Assembly: GCA_017472965.1 (NCBI GenBank)
Contig: JAFUNR010000012.1
Location: forward strand, 1 to 64,000
DNA: 64,000 bases
Direction: 5' to 3'
Source: Oscillospiraceae bacterium
GTDB taxonomy: Bacteria > Bacillota > Clostridia > Oscillospirales > Ruminococcaceae
Numbering within the stretch: the first letter of the stretch is position 1; the number at the start of each line of letters is the position of its first letter. The position numbers and the translations under genes are program-made. Positions 27,661-37,415 of this stretch are shown here, in pieces. Under the pieces are notes generated by a model. It was not told where the DNA came from, did no database searches, and was given only the letters and a program-made list of their open reading frames with translations.

Positions 27661-29848
27661 CGGCCGGTTCCTCGCTGGTCAAACCCGCTTCGGTCACAAC
27701 AAAATTCTTTTCGCTCGCATTGTACTGGAGAATATATCCGTCAGCAATATATGGCTCCAGACTGTATCCTTCCGGAGCGATTGCGGATGTCGCAGGCGTG
27801 TAGGTGCCGCCGTACAGCTTCACCTCGGCGCAATCGGTCATATCTTCGGGCACAAATGCGCGTACAGCCAGATTTTTCTGACTGGTAACCGTACTGTTGC
27901 CGGTAATCTTCACCGAAATACTCACACCGTAGCTGCAATCCACGAATACGGCATCACCGGTCTGTGTAAAGCCGCTGCCCTGATATTCGGGTTCCAGCGG
28001 GCCGCCGGTGCCGGTGATCTCACAGTTTTCCAGCACCATGTCGCCACCCTTGGCCACCACTGCGGTATCACCGGTAAGCTTGCAATCGACCAGCGTCATC
28101 AGGCTGTTGCTCTGCGGCTGATATACTGCGGCGTAATAACCGTTCAGTTCGGATTTGCTCACATAGATCTCGGTACCCCAGTATACTTCGGAGCCGTTGC
28201 CCATGATGGCGACATACCCACTGTCCATTTTGGTGTTTTCCACAATGATACGGGTCTTTTTCTCAGAGTTCTCACCGTTGCCGCGCACATAGACAGCGCA
28301 TCCGTTTACATCGATCGTACTGTTCGAAATACGCACAGTAGAATCGCCGCTGTGGAACTCATCGGTGATGGCAATAGCATCGTCACCCTCGCCGCTGATG
28401 GTCACATGATCCAGTGTCAGATCGGCATTGAGGATACTGACGATATCATAATTAGGTTCAATGCCGCTGATCTCACCATTCATCACGGTAAGATCGCTGT
28501 TGGCATTCATCCTGATGGTATTGCCGCCGTTCGGGCCAATGATTTTGTGCCCATTCAGATCCAGCACAGCTCTTTCCACACTGCTCAGGACCAACGGTTC
28601 ATTCAGCGTCAGCGTGTTGTTCAGACGAACTGTACCGCCGCTGTTCAGCTGTTCCTCCAGCTGGGAGACTGTAGTCACATTCTTGTATTCACGCTGTGCG
28701 ACCTGTCCGATCAGGATCAGACGAGCCATGAAATTCTGCGGCAGCTCCACCAGCGGGGTGGCAGCCTCCGTATTCAACGCCGAGGGCTGTCCGCCCTCTG
28801 TGCCGGCATCGCCGATCCCCTCCTCCGTCACAGGCGTTTGCTCTGTTCCCTCGCCTGTTCCGGCTCCATTCGCATCGGTTTGCACATTTTCAATGTTTTC
28901 ATCTGCCGTATTGCCATCGGTATTGACCGTCTCACCAGCCAACACCCCCTGCTCGGCAAGCATAGCCTGTGCGGCGGCGATGCCAAGCTGGCTGTCATAT
29001 GCAGTCGCCTGCTGGATCTCCTCCCAGTTACACAGATACATCCAGATCCCGTGGCCGTTTTCATCCACATCGATCTTATAATATCCGGGCTTCGAGGTAT
29101 CCTCCTCCACATCGTCGCCGGCATAGCCGTCTCTTGCATACAAGAGATAAATAAACTGGAGAAGACTCTCTCCGTTTGCCTCGGTCAGCATACCGTTTTC
29201 GTCAAATTTCGCGGTATCCAGATCGTATTCCACCGGACGCAGATAATCTTCCACCTGCGCAGAAACGATCGGTGCATTGTTTGCATCGACTGTATTGGTG
29301 ACCGTGCCATAAAAATAGTAGCCGAGCATATCATATACCCACTGCCACTTCAGCGGAACATCATTGGCCTGTTCACCGGTCAGATAGAGCTTGCTGTTCG
29401 CCAGCATGGTGTAGGTATAGCTGTCACGGGAATTGACATACACCCGATTCAAGGTCTCACCATTGCGGGAATCCGTCGTATCCACATAGAAGAACAGACG
29501 CTTCTGCATCTCTTCATCCATTTGCTCCTTGGATACGCGGACAGATACATCTACCATATCCTTGCCGGCATTGGTCACACGCAGGCCCACCACATCGGAT
29601 TTGCCCGGTGCAGCTTCGATGGGATCCTCCGATACAAAGACCTCGCCGTCAAACCCCCATGCCTCCGCCTGAAAATGCAAACCCGAGGTCTGCACCACAT
29701 TGGTGTACCACGCAGCACTCATACCAAAAATCAGCAGCACGGTAATAATGACCGTCTGGATCGCAATGACAGACTGGATAATGATCCTTTTGCGTGCGGC
29801 AGAAAGAGCGTTATTCTGTTTTGGAGTTTCCGTTTGCTGTTTCGTCAT
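27653..29848 (-). CDS. Membrane-anchored or secreted right-handed beta-helix protein
   Basis: Protein of 731 residues. A basic N-terminus and a membrane segment (about 25-42) lead into MSAAWYTNVVQTSG, a SipW-type variant. A TasA-like beta region (about 50-110, with VVGLRVTNAGKDMVDVSVRV) is followed by an alpha/beta part and an acidic linker (about 290-350). The C-terminal half (about 385-690) shows parallel beta-helix repeats: LNGHKIIG, DLTVMNGEISG, DLTLDHVTISG, TVRISNSTIDVNG, RIIVENTKMDSG. Such helices bind or cleave polysaccharide; no catalytic residues could be picked out. GGAG just before ATG 29848 sets the start; the gene overlaps the upstream peptidase gene by 38 bp. Confidence 0.83.
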   Translation of the reverse strand: MTKQQTETPKQNNALSAARKRIIIQSVIAIQTVIITVLLIFGMSAAWYTNVVQTSGLHFQAEAWGFDGEVFVSEDPIEAAPGKSDVVGLRVTNAGKDMVDVSVRVSKEQMDEEMQKRLFFYVDTTDSRNGETLNRVYVNSRDSYTYTMLANSKLYLTGEQANDVPLKWQWVYDMLGYYFYGTVTNTVDANNAPIVSAQVEDYLRPVEYDLDTAKFDENGMLTEANGESLLQFIYLLYARDGYAGDDVEEDTSKPGYYKIDVDENGHGIWMYLCNWEEIQQATAYDSQLGIAAAQAMLAEQGVLAGETVNTDGNTADENIENVQTDANGAGTGEGTEQTPVTEEGIGDAGTEGGQPSALNTEAATPLVELPQNFMARLILIGQVAQREYKNVTTVSQLEEQLNSGGTVRLNNTLTLNEPLVLSSVERAVLDLNGHKIIGPNGGNTIRMNANSDLTVMNGEISGIEPNYDIVSILNADLTLDHVTISGEGDDAIAITDEFHSGDSTVRISNSTIDVNGCAVYVRGNGENSEKKTRIIVENTKMDSGYVAIMGNGSEVYWGTEIYVSKSELNGYYAAVYQPQSNSLMTLVDCKLTGDTAVVAKGGDMVLENCEITGTGGPLEPEYQGSGFTQTGDAVFVDCSYGVSISVKITGNSTVTSQKNLAVRAFVPEDMTDCAEVKLYGGTYTPATSAIAPEGYSLEPYIADGYILQYNASEKNFVVTEAGLTSEEPADE

Positions 29849-30566
29849 TCGCTCCAACACCTTGTTTCATTTCGTCAAGGATCTCACTTCTGATCCTGTC
29901 CAGCATAGCTGCGTACTCATCCTGTGTATACAGATTGGCACGGCTCAATTCCTGTGCTTTTTCCTGCTGTAACCGAACTATATCCCGCTGCATACTCATC
30001 ATGCAGGAACGCAGAATAAATCCGGCTATCAATAATGTGGGAAAAAGGATCAGAATCAGAAAACCGACCTTATCTGATAACACATTTACAGCCGATGCCA
30101 TAATGTTCCCATCCTTTGCATAGTGATTCACTCGGCCGATCAGATTCGCTGCGGTTACAAATTCACCGTCCGCAGAGAGATTGGCATCGCCTTTTGTTTC
30201 AAGCAGGATATTACCATCGCCACCCGTCTGTACCGATACAACGCGGTGGGTGACAATTTTCCCGTAGATCAGGGGATCTTTGGAACGAAAGCAGACAATC
30301 TCATCTTCTTTGATCTCTTCAATCGGCGTCTTTCGGCAAACCAGCAGCGAACCTACCGGTAAGGTGGGCTCCATGCTGCCGGTGACGACACGAAACAGGC
30401 TATAGCCTGCAAATTGAACATAGCCGCTGGTCGTGACCTGCATCACCACAGACAGACACAGTACAGCCGAAACCACCAGCGCCAAAGTAGCCAGCGCTGA
30501 GCCGATTTTTACCTGCCATGAAGATTTTCTTTCTTTTGTTTCCATTCCTCTGCCCGGTTTATTCAC
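29811..30566 (-). CDS. SipW-like signal peptidase I
   Basis: S26B-type peptidase of 251 residues. Membrane segment about 22-44, catalytic serine in TGSMEPTL (Ser64), histidine in VTHRVV (His107), TKGDANLS block, second membrane segment (about 165-185) and a charged helical tail with a Gln/Glu-rich stretch. The GTG start at 30566 overlaps the stop of the 451-residue gene by 4 bp (GTGA) and has AGGAAG upstream. Placement between secreted proteins with YAW-like signals makes them its likely substrates. Confidence 0.92.
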   Translation of the reverse strand: MNKPGRGMETKERKSSWQVKIGSALATLALVVSAVLCLSVVMQVTTSGYVQFAGYSLFRVVTGSMEPTLPVGSLLVCRKTPIEEIKEDEIVCFRSKDPLIYGKIVTHRVVSVQTGGDGNILLETKGDANLSADGEFVTAANLIGRVNHYAKDGNIMASAVNVLSDKVGFLILILFPTLLIAGFILRSCMMSMQRDIVRLQQEKAQELSRANLYTQDEYAAMLDRIRSEILDEMKQGVGANDETANGNSKTE

Positions 30567-31918
30567 GAAGCATTGCTTCCTGCCAGCTCAATGCTGACAG
30601 CAAAACTTCCCAGCGCAGCCTTATTGATGCAATCCATGTCCTGACCTTCCAGCCAGACAAACATGCGGATGCGCTGAGGAACGCCTCCTGTCAATTGTGT
30701 TAAATATACATCCTCTGTAGCACCGGACTGATGCAAAGCACTCAGGTCCGACGCTCCTGCAATTTTATCATCGCCTGCCGCAGCATACAACTCCTGTGAC
30801 CGGGTAATAAAATTCCCCTTTGTCACATAAGGATAAATCTGATATTGAAGGCTGTCCACATAGAATTTCTCTTTCAGCGACTGTGTTGTCTCGCCTTCGG
30901 GATTTCTGCCAGCCATAAAAGTACGGAACATTTGTTCGATCTTTGTTTCTTCCCCGACCAGGTTCCAGCTGTTGGTCAGCTGCACCGTCAGCCGGTCCGC
31001 AACCGGGATTGCTACGCCTCCCGGACCGAGTGGTTCCGTTGTGGCGTACATTCCGTTTTCAATCACTTTTCCCTGCCGGTTCTGCACCGGTACCGGATGC
31101 AGGTCCGCATTGGGCTCATAAATTGTAAAACGGGTCGTTGTATTGTGCAACGCACCCATTCCGGGCTCGTTATATAAGCCCTGCAGCCGGGTGACATTTG
31201 CGTTAAAACCCGCACTCTGAGAATAGCGATGCATACTGTCATTCAGCACCGTATCCTCATTGATCAGAAACCCGACCCGCATACATGCCGCAGTCTGCTG
31301 ATTGGTTCCGCTCAGCGTGTAGCTGTCCCCGGCTTCTGCTTTGACCGGATCGCGGAGATCAACCACAAAGGAACCGGCGCTTTCGGAACTGGTAGAAACA
31401 CGAAGTTTATAGCCATCCACAGGCGCCATGACCCAGAAATCCAGATAGACATAATGCCCCTGCGGATCCTCTTCCATCACATCGCTGCTCAGATTTGCAT
31501 TCTTCAGCATTGTATCCGCACGGAACTCGGATATGGGACGAAGCTGGCCAACATACGATTGTCCCGACTCAACCTCTGCATCCCCCAGCTTGTAATATGT
31601 AGGGATATACCAATCCTCTCCGTTCACTGTGGAAACAGGGATCAATCCTCCGAGCTCTTTCAAATAATCGTACTGTGCATGCTCGAAAAAATTCAATGTA
31701 TCGGAAAACTCACCCGGGTAATGCAGCACCTGACCGTTTTGTTCAACAGCAATATCCGGTGCCACCATCACAGTATGTGACCCGGCAAGCGCAATCTGTA
31801 CACCCTGTGCGACCGGATTCTTTGATATCGTCATCCATGCAAAGGATGTGGATATCACCATCACCACTGCTGTAAGCAACAACATAGCTGTTGCCAGTAA
31901 TTTGGTATATTGCTTCAT
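30563..31918 (-). CDS. Secreted protein with C-terminal WLEGQDMDC motif (451 aa)
   Basis: Protein of 451 residues with an N-terminal hydrophobic segment (about 8-27) and SFAWMTISKNPVAQGVQIAL, the SipW-type pattern shared with the 331-, 868- and 1794-residue neighbours. Inner blocks CMRVGFLI, IYEPNADLH and the C-terminal FVWLEGQDMDC (about 420) recur in the 331-residue protein (MRVGIRI, IYEPNCDTH, LWLEGQDVDC), so the two are paralogues. It lies 12 bp after the coiled-coil partner gene and overlaps the next peptidase gene. No known family was recognised beyond a likely TasA-like beta sandwich. Confidence 0.82.
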   Translation of the reverse strand: MKQYTKLLATAMLLLTAVVMVISTSFAWMTISKNPVAQGVQIALAGSHTVMVAPDIAVEQNGQVLHYPGEFSDTLNFFEHAQYDYLKELGGLIPVSTVNGEDWYIPTYYKLGDAEVESGQSYVGQLRPISEFRADTMLKNANLSSDVMEEDPQGHYVYLDFWVMAPVDGYKLRVSTSSESAGSFVVDLRDPVKAEAGDSYTLSGTNQQTAACMRVGFLINEDTVLNDSMHRYSQSAGFNANVTRLQGLYNEPGMGALHNTTTRFTIYEPNADLHPVPVQNRQGKVIENGMYATTEPLGPGGVAIPVADRLTVQLTNSWNLVGEETKIEQMFRTFMAGRNPEGETTQSLKEKFYVDSLQYQIYPYVTKGNFITRSQELYAAAGDDKIAGASDLSALHQSGATEDVYLTQLTGGVPQRIRMFVWLEGQDMDCINKAALGSFAVSIELAGSNAS

Positions 31919-31930
31919 TTTTCAGCCCTT

Positions 31931-33724
31931 TTAGCTCTGTTTTGCCGCGCGCTGCCGCTCCAATGCAGCCTTTCTTCGCTCTGCCAGCAATTTGCGCTGC
32001 TCAAGCTGATTTTCTTTGTGAATCAGGAAGTTCTTCAATTCCAGCACCAAAGGCTCCAGCATCTGCTCGTCCCTCTGACGGCGAAGCTCCTGCAGACGGC
32101 GCTCTTCCTCTTCGGCAAGCTGCCGTGCGCGTTCTTCTTCTTCCGCAAGACGGATGCGCTCCTGCTCCTCGGCCATCCGGCGAAGTTCCCGTTCCTGCTG
32201 TCGCTGCTTGCGGATACGCGCTTCTGCTTCGCGGCGGCGGGTCTCCTCTTCCTCCAGCAAAAGCACGGCGTCCGAGAAATCCAGCCGCTCCAGCACTTCC
32301 TGCTTTTGCGCAGCAAGCTCCTGGCGGGCCTCCAGTCGCGCAGAGAGATTGGCGGTAAAATTGGACAGATCCCGTTTGATCAGACCACCACGGCGGCGTG
32401 CTTCTTCCTCGCGCTCCATGCGCTCCTGCAGCAGCCGCTGCCGTTCTTTTTCCTTCTCCTGCCGGATGCGTTCCTTCTCTGCCTCGCGTTCCTGACGCAG
32501 GCGTTCCTTTTCCGCCGCTTTTTCCTGACGGATACGCTCTTCTTCCTCTTTCTTTCGCTGCCGCTGCTCCTCCACCAGACGGTGTCGCTCTGCGGATTCC
32601 TCTTTCATCAAATCGCTCTTGGTCAGTTCCTCGATGAGAACCTTACGGACCTCCACATCGGGAAGATCGTAATCCTCGGTGAGCTCCTCAATGATCTCCT
32701 TGATGAATTTGGGCTTCAGCGTCCTGCGCTTACCGGTTTGCTTGACGGTCACCTGACGGTCCTCTTCGTCCTGCAGATATCCCTTCAACACAAGATAATT
32801 AAACAGAATATTGTGATAGATGTCTCTTTGCAGTGTTTCGTTGACCTCCGGATTCTGTTCCACCACGCGGATGGTGTAGCCGATATCCTGATAGGATTTC
32901 AGAAACTCAAAAAGAGCCACTATCTTACGGTAGTTGGGGTTCTTTTTCAGAACATTGGTCTTGGTGACCGTGCCCTTGATACGGCCAAGCTTGGCCATAC
33001 GCTGGGCGAATTCCGTGTTCATATACATGGAAAGCACACGGAAAATACGGGAGATCCGGCTGAACACCTCAAAGTTTTTATCATCCGTATCAAGGAAGCT
33101 CTCCACTTTTTTGATGTGGAGGAACATATCCATATGGACAAGCTCTGTCGGGCTGTTCATATCGGATTCCACTTTGAGCTTGGCGCCGAATTCGTCGCTC
33201 ATGGCTTCGAACAGGGCATCGTGGCGGATCTGGGTAAAGTGATAAGCCATCTCCAGCGCAGTGAACACCAACCGGTTTTCATACAGGTTGGTACTGTCCT
33301 CGCGGTAACGCTGCATCAGGCGTGAGGGCCGTACATCGCCGGTATCCTCATCGAATTTTTCCACCAGTGCCGCGTGCTGCGCCAGATGCTGCACCACCTC
33401 GGTTCCGGTGCGCTTGGCATTGGCCACATTCACGATCAGTTCTTCTTCCTTGATGACATTACGGGGATTAGTAATGATCGTCTGGAAACCTGCCAGCGAT
33501 TCCTCGATGGCATCCACCCACGTGGTATCCACCGTTTTGATCATCTTCCGGTTGGAGAACTGGATTCTGTTTTCCGCATTGGCGATGGCATCCATGAAAT
33601 ACAGATAAAACTCTGTACTGCCCAGTGCCCGGATCACGCTTTTGGTGAATTTTTTATAAATGGGGTCTACCAGGGACAGCGGCTCTGCCTCAGCTGCCGA
33701 TGCGGTTTTCTTTTTTGTCGCCAT
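31931..33724 (-). CDS. Cytosolic helical protein with long coiled coil, ATPase partner
   Basis: Protein of 597 residues with no signal peptide. Residues about 1-370 form a mixed, mainly helical domain (DPIYKKFTKSVIRALGSTEF near the start; NLYENRLVFTALEMAYHF near 150). Residues about 375-590 are a very charged Arg/Glu/Gln coiled coil. It lies 21 bp after the McrB-like ATPase gene, where McrBC loci place McrC. The N-terminal domain may belong to the McrC-associated DUF2357-type group, but I cannot confirm this, and no PD-(D/E)XK nuclease motif is visible. GAGGT precedes the ATG. A structural or adaptor role with the ATPase is more likely than restriction. Confidence 0.8.
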   Translation of the reverse strand: MATKKKTASAAEAEPLSLVDPIYKKFTKSVIRALGSTEFYLYFMDAIANAENRIQFSNRKMIKTVDTTWVDAIEESLAGFQTIITNPRNVIKEEELIVNVANAKRTGTEVVQHLAQHAALVEKFDEDTGDVRPSRLMQRYREDSTNLYENRLVFTALEMAYHFTQIRHDALFEAMSDEFGAKLKVESDMNSPTELVHMDMFLHIKKVESFLDTDDKNFEVFSRISRIFRVLSMYMNTEFAQRMAKLGRIKGTVTKTNVLKKNPNYRKIVALFEFLKSYQDIGYTIRVVEQNPEVNETLQRDIYHNILFNYLVLKGYLQDEEDRQVTVKQTGKRRTLKPKFIKEIIEELTEDYDLPDVEVRKVLIEELTKSDLMKEESAERHRLVEEQRQRKKEEEERIRQEKAAEKERLRQEREAEKERIRQEKEKERQRLLQERMEREEEARRRGGLIKRDLSNFTANLSARLEARQELAAQKQEVLERLDFSDAVLLLEEEETRRREAEARIRKQRQQERELRRMAEEQERIRLAEEEERARQLAEEEERRLQELRRQRDEQMLEPLVLELKNFLIHKENQLEQRKLLAERRKAALERQRAAKQS

Positions 33725-33745
33725 GGTACACCTCCCTCAGGCGGA

Positions 33746-35386
33746 TCAGTTATTCTTTCTCAAAAGCTCAACATAAGCCTTGCAGATCTTCATGGAGTCC
33801 TTGCCGAACAGACGGTCAAGATAGGTATTGAACTTGGCCAGATCGTCCTTCATGAAGCCGAGGCTCAGAGACTCGAACTTACGCAGCACCTTTTTGGCCA
33901 CGATAAAGTCGATTGCCTGGATCTCGGTACCACCGCAGGCGATCAGACAGGGCACAAAATCGCGGATCTGCTTGATGATACGGTTACCGAAAGCAAGACG
34001 GAAGTTCTTGATCAGATAGGCATTCAGCACATCGATCTTCTCTTCCATTTCCTTGGAAATGGGATACTTCTCTTTCGCTTCGGCAAACAGCTCGATCAGC
34101 TTATCAGTGGAAATGTGGATGGGCGGCACCTGCTCGCACTCAAAGGCATCGGCACGGCTGTCCAGGTCAATAGGAATCGCACGGTCGTACACCTTATCCG
34201 CCACAGCGAAGGTCGAGTCGTCGTTATTGATGGTGCCGACAAACCAGCAGTTATCCGGGATCTGCACCACACCGTCATGGATCAGGCAGGGGTCGTTATC
34301 CCATGTAGCGGTGACGATATCCACCTTCCACTCCTCCACGCGGGGCATTTCCAGAATGGAAAGCATCTCGGCGAAGTAGTATTCCACACGGGCGATGTTC
34401 ATCTCGTCCAGAATCAGGATGTGCGGATCGCGGTAATAGTTGGCCTCATAGATGGCACGCAGGAAGTCGGTTTCGGAATACTTCTTGGTAAATTCATTGT
34501 AGTAGCCGTACAGCTCGGTACGCTCACGCCAGGAGGGCTGTACGGAAACAACGGAAGTATCCTTCTGTACGAAGCGGCCGAAAGCGTAGGGCAAACTGGT
34601 TTTACCGGTACCGGAAATACCCTGCAGAATGATGATGCGCGCCGTGCCCATGGAGGCCACAAAGTAGCGGATCATGTCGATCTCGTAATACAGCCGCAGA
34701 TCGTGGGCGGCATATTTACGGAAGCGCTCACAGAACTCCGACAAGGTGACATCCGTCTCATAGACAGGCGGCTTATAGGTGGTTTTGTAGAAGTTATCCA
34801 CGCTGGTAAGACGGAAGAAGCGGCTTTCAGCGGGATCCACACAGGGCGAATCGAAAGTATTGCGGCGGCCCAGCGGCAGCGCATCGTCCGCCACCTGCAG
34901 TTCGGGCGGCAGCTCCTGCTGTTCCTCGCCCTCTGCTGCGGCTTCGGCTTCTGCAGCCTCGGCTTCCTCTCCGCCCATCAGTGCCTTATAAGCCTCCTCG
35001 GGATTACCGCCCAGCTCGGCGATCTTCATATTCAGCAGCTTATCTTTTTCATAATTGGCACGGATCAGATCCTTTTGCAGATTCCGTACCTGCTTGACCA
35101 TTTCGTCATACTTTTTGACAGGGATACGGAAACGGAAAATCCGGCGGAACAGCTTGGCCAGCAGGATGAAAACCGCAACCAGCAGCACGATCACCGCAAT
35201 ATTGGCCAGCAGCATCATGATCCAATCGGTTGTACTGAAGCTGCTCTCATAGGATTTGATGATCTCCATGCGCATGGGGAAATTCAGCAGGTAATTCATG
35301 AAATTGAAGAACGCGCTGAACACATCTGCCAGAGCACGGAATACTCTTCCGTAATCCTGAAAGAAATATTTCAAAAAATTATCCAC
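33746..35386 (-). CDS. Membrane-anchored McrB-like AAA+ ATPase
   Basis: AAA+ ATPase of 546 residues. A membrane segment (about 57-82) follows an amphipathic N-terminus; next come a helical coiled region (about 90-130) and an acidic Ala/Glu linker (about 135-165). The ATPase core has Walker A GISGTGKTS (about 254-262), PSWRERTELYGYYN, Walker B ILILDEMNIARVEYYF (about 320) and sensor-like GTINNDDSTF (about 384), closest to the McrB/MoxR group. McrB proteins are normally soluble, so a membrane anchor is unusual. The GTG start follows AGAGGA. The gene is flanked by a signal peptidase upstream and its coiled-coil partner downstream. Probably a remodelling or assembly machine at the membrane. Confidence 0.9.
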   Translation of the reverse strand: MDNFLKYFFQDYGRVFRALADVFSAFFNFMNYLLNFPMRMEIIKSYESSFSTTDWIMMLLANIAVIVLLVAVFILLAKLFRRIFRFRIPVKKYDEMVKQVRNLQKDLIRANYEKDKLLNMKIAELGGNPEEAYKALMGGEEAEAAEAEAAAEGEEQQELPPELQVADDALPLGRRNTFDSPCVDPAESRFFRLTSVDNFYKTTYKPPVYETDVTLSEFCERFRKYAAHDLRLYYEIDMIRYFVASMGTARIIILQGISGTGKTSLPYAFGRFVQKDTSVVSVQPSWRERTELYGYYNEFTKKYSETDFLRAIYEANYYRDPHILILDEMNIARVEYYFAEMLSILEMPRVEEWKVDIVTATWDNDPCLIHDGVVQIPDNCWFVGTINNDDSTFAVADKVYDRAIPIDLDSRADAFECEQVPPIHISTDKLIELFAEAKEKYPISKEMEEKIDVLNAYLIKNFRLAFGNRIIKQIRDFVPCLIACGGTEIQAIDFIVAKKVLRKFESLSLGFMKDDLAKFNTYLDRLFGKDSMKICKAYVELLRKNN

Positions 35387-35498
35387 GGTCTGTCCTCTCT
35401 TTTTAGCAGGAAATCAACCGATACAAAAGAGCACTTGCAAAGCGCACTTTCCGCGCCGCGAAAAAACCATCGGAAAATGGCATCACGGCGCGGTCATA

Positions 35499-36326
35499 TT
35501 ACTCCTGTGCGGCAGGAGTTTCTTCTGCCGGGGTCTCCTGTGCGGGGGGTGCGGCGGCCTGCATCCTTGCCATTTCGGCCATCAGCTCGGCACGCATCTG
35601 GGCGCGGATCTGCTCTTCCAGCGCTGCGCGTGCATCATCCTGTTCCTTCTGGCGTTCCTCGAGGATATCCTCGGTACGGCCGCGCTCCTCCTCGTACTTC
35701 AGGCGGTTCTTCACATTCTGGTACTCGAACAGCACGCGGAAGAACTGCACCAGATGGTACAGGAAGAACAGAAACACGGGAATCACAACCACTACAAGGA
35801 AACCGGTGGAGGTCTGCAGATAATCAAAAACCTTGCCGACGCTGGGTATGTGGGAAACGTATTTACCCACGACCTCAGACTCATGCACAGTCAGGGGGTC
35901 GGCGCTGGGGTTATTATCACCCTTGGTGCCGAAGATCAGGAAGCCGCCGCCATCATACACCGCATCGATTCTATGGGTGTTGAGTACGCGCTCGCCGTTG
36001 ATGACGGTCCAGTAGGTGATGATATCACCGGAACGCAGGGTGGACTTGTCCTTGATGACGCGGCCGATCGCCAGGTCACCGGGTTCCAGCGTGGGCGACA
36101 TAGAGTCGGTCTGGATGGAGAAGAATTCCACACCCAGAATGCTGGGGACGCCATTGCCGGAAGCAGACACGAAGGAAACGTAAGTACAGACGGCCATAAC
36201 GACCAGTGCCACCACCAACAGAACATTGACGATGGTATTGAGCGCTTTACGGCCTGCGCTGACCTGCACTTCCTGTGCTTCACCCTCTGCTGCCGGGGCG
36301 ACCGGGGCTTGTGTCTTGGTTTTCAT
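35499..36326 (-). CDS. SipW-like signal peptidase I with coiled-coil tail
   Basis: S26B-type peptidase of 275 residues. An unusual cytosolic Ala/Glu-rich N-terminus (about 1-25), membrane segment (about 30-52), catalytic serine in TDSMSPTL (Ser75), histidine in NTHRID (His118), TKGDNNPS block and a second membrane segment (about 170-190). The tail of about 80 residues is a charged coiled coil (EERGRTEDILEERQKEQDD) ending in Ala/Pro/Glu repeats. Such a tail is not needed for catalysis and could dock the peptidase to the ATPase or coiled-coil protein encoded just downstream. It lies 93 bp after the 331-residue secreted protein gene. Confidence 0.92.
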   Translation of the reverse strand: MKTKTQAPVAPAAEGEAQEVQVSAGRKALNTIVNVLLVVALVVMAVCTYVSFVSASGNGVPSILGVEFFSIQTDSMSPTLEPGDLAIGRVIKDKSTLRSGDIITYWTVINGERVLNTHRIDAVYDGGGFLIFGTKGDNNPSADPLTVHESEVVGKYVSHIPSVGKVFDYLQTSTGFLVVVVIPVFLFFLYHLVQFFRVLFEYQNVKNRLKYEEERGRTEDILEERQKEQDDARAALEEQIRAQMRAELMAEMARMQAAAPPAQETPAEETPAAQE

Positions 36327-36419
36327 GTGGGTTTCCCTTTCTGTTTTTTTAAATTTTAAGGGGAATGCAAGCTATTTCTGTAACAGCAACCGCTGTATTG
36401 TTACCTTGTATCAATCGGC

Positions 36420-37415
36420 TCAGCCGTAAATGGGTACCAGACCGGACTGACCGCCGACATCGGCATTGAACTGAATGTTGGCAAGAATCTTGGATTCCTT
36501 GCCGATATGGTTGTCGCAATCCACATCCTGACCTTCCAGCCAGAGATAGAGATCGATTTTGACCATCTCGTTGGCATTCAGCGAGAAAATCTCGGTATCG
36601 GTCTCAAATTCGCCCATGGTCTGGTAGATAACACCGCGTTCCACCGGATCGGCCTCGGTCCATGTGGTGGTGGTCTGGCGGATAAGCCATTCCTCGCCGA
36701 TCAGATTTTCAGTGCCGTCAATGCTGGGGGTGGGCTCATAACCTTCGAGCTCCCCGTTGATATGGGTATCACAATTCGGCTCGTAGATATAAAACATACT
36801 CTGTCCGGTGGTTTCGACACCGTCCTGCATGGGGGTAATGCGGATACCGACGCGCATGGCATTCTGTGCGCCCTGACCGCCATCGCTGTGCATGATGTTA
36901 TCGGCATCCCACTCGGGCGTACCGATCAGGTAGGTACCGGAACCGCTGACCCCCTCCTCCACCTCGACAGCGTGGGTCAGGCTGACAGCAACGGCGGTAT
37001 CGGTGGTGGCATAGAAGCCGGCCTTGACATAATAGCCGTAGACATCATCCCGGTTGGCATTGTTTTCGTCCGAAAGCTGATGCCAGTTGCCGGTCTGGCG
37101 GCCATCCGCACCGTACTGGGCGGCATAAAAGCACTGGTCGGCATCGGACCATGTGACCGGCCGCAGTGGTGCGGTTTCATCCACAAGCTCGGCGTAATCC
37201 AGCCGGCGTACCCACTCGGCACCTTCCGGCGCGGTGGAAAGCACCAGACCGGTGGGGGCATTGATGCTCAGGCCGATGTTGCTGACACGGGGTGTGCGGC
37301 TGATGGAAAACCATGTGTAGGTAGCCGTGACCAACAGGCTGAGCAGAATGAGTATCATGATCCAGTAAAGGAACACTCTGCCGCCGTTGATGCGCGGGCT
37401 GCGTGTTTTTTTCAA
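36420..37415 (-). CDS. Secreted protein with C-terminal WLEGQDVDC motif (331 aa)
   Basis: Protein of 331 residues with a basic N-terminus, a hydrophobic segment (about 14-33) and TYTWFSISRTPRVSNIGLSI, the SipW-type pattern. Blocks MRVGIRI, IYEPNCDTH and LWLEGQDVDC (about 292-301) match the 451-residue protein at 30563, and the last motif also matches the 375-residue protein at 40489. The start is TTG at 37415, preceded by AAGGAGGA at ideal spacing, with no better ATG nearby. Upstream lies a 300-bp structured spacer. Likely an extracellular subunit; no known family recognised. Confidence 0.82.
   Translation of the reverse strand: MKKTRSPRINGGRVFLYWIMILILLSLLVTATYTWFSISRTPRVSNIGLSINAPTGLVLSTAPEGAEWVRRLDYAELVDETAPLRPVTWSDADQCFYAAQYGADGRQTGNWHQLSDENNANRDDVYGYYVKAGFYATTDTAVAVSLTHAVEVEEGVSGSGTYLIGTPEWDADNIMHSDGGQGAQNAMRVGIRITPMQDGVETTGQSMFYIYEPNCDTHINGELEGYEPTPSIDGTENLIGEEWLIRQTTTTWTEADPVERGVIYQTMGEFETDTEIFSLNANEMVKIDLYLWLEGQDVDCDNHIGKESKILANIQFNADVGGQSGLVPIYG

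Noticed and set aside
31931-35386. A McrBC-type restriction system
   Set aside because: No McrC-type nuclease motif is visible, the ATPase is membrane-anchored, and the genes are embedded among secretion genes.
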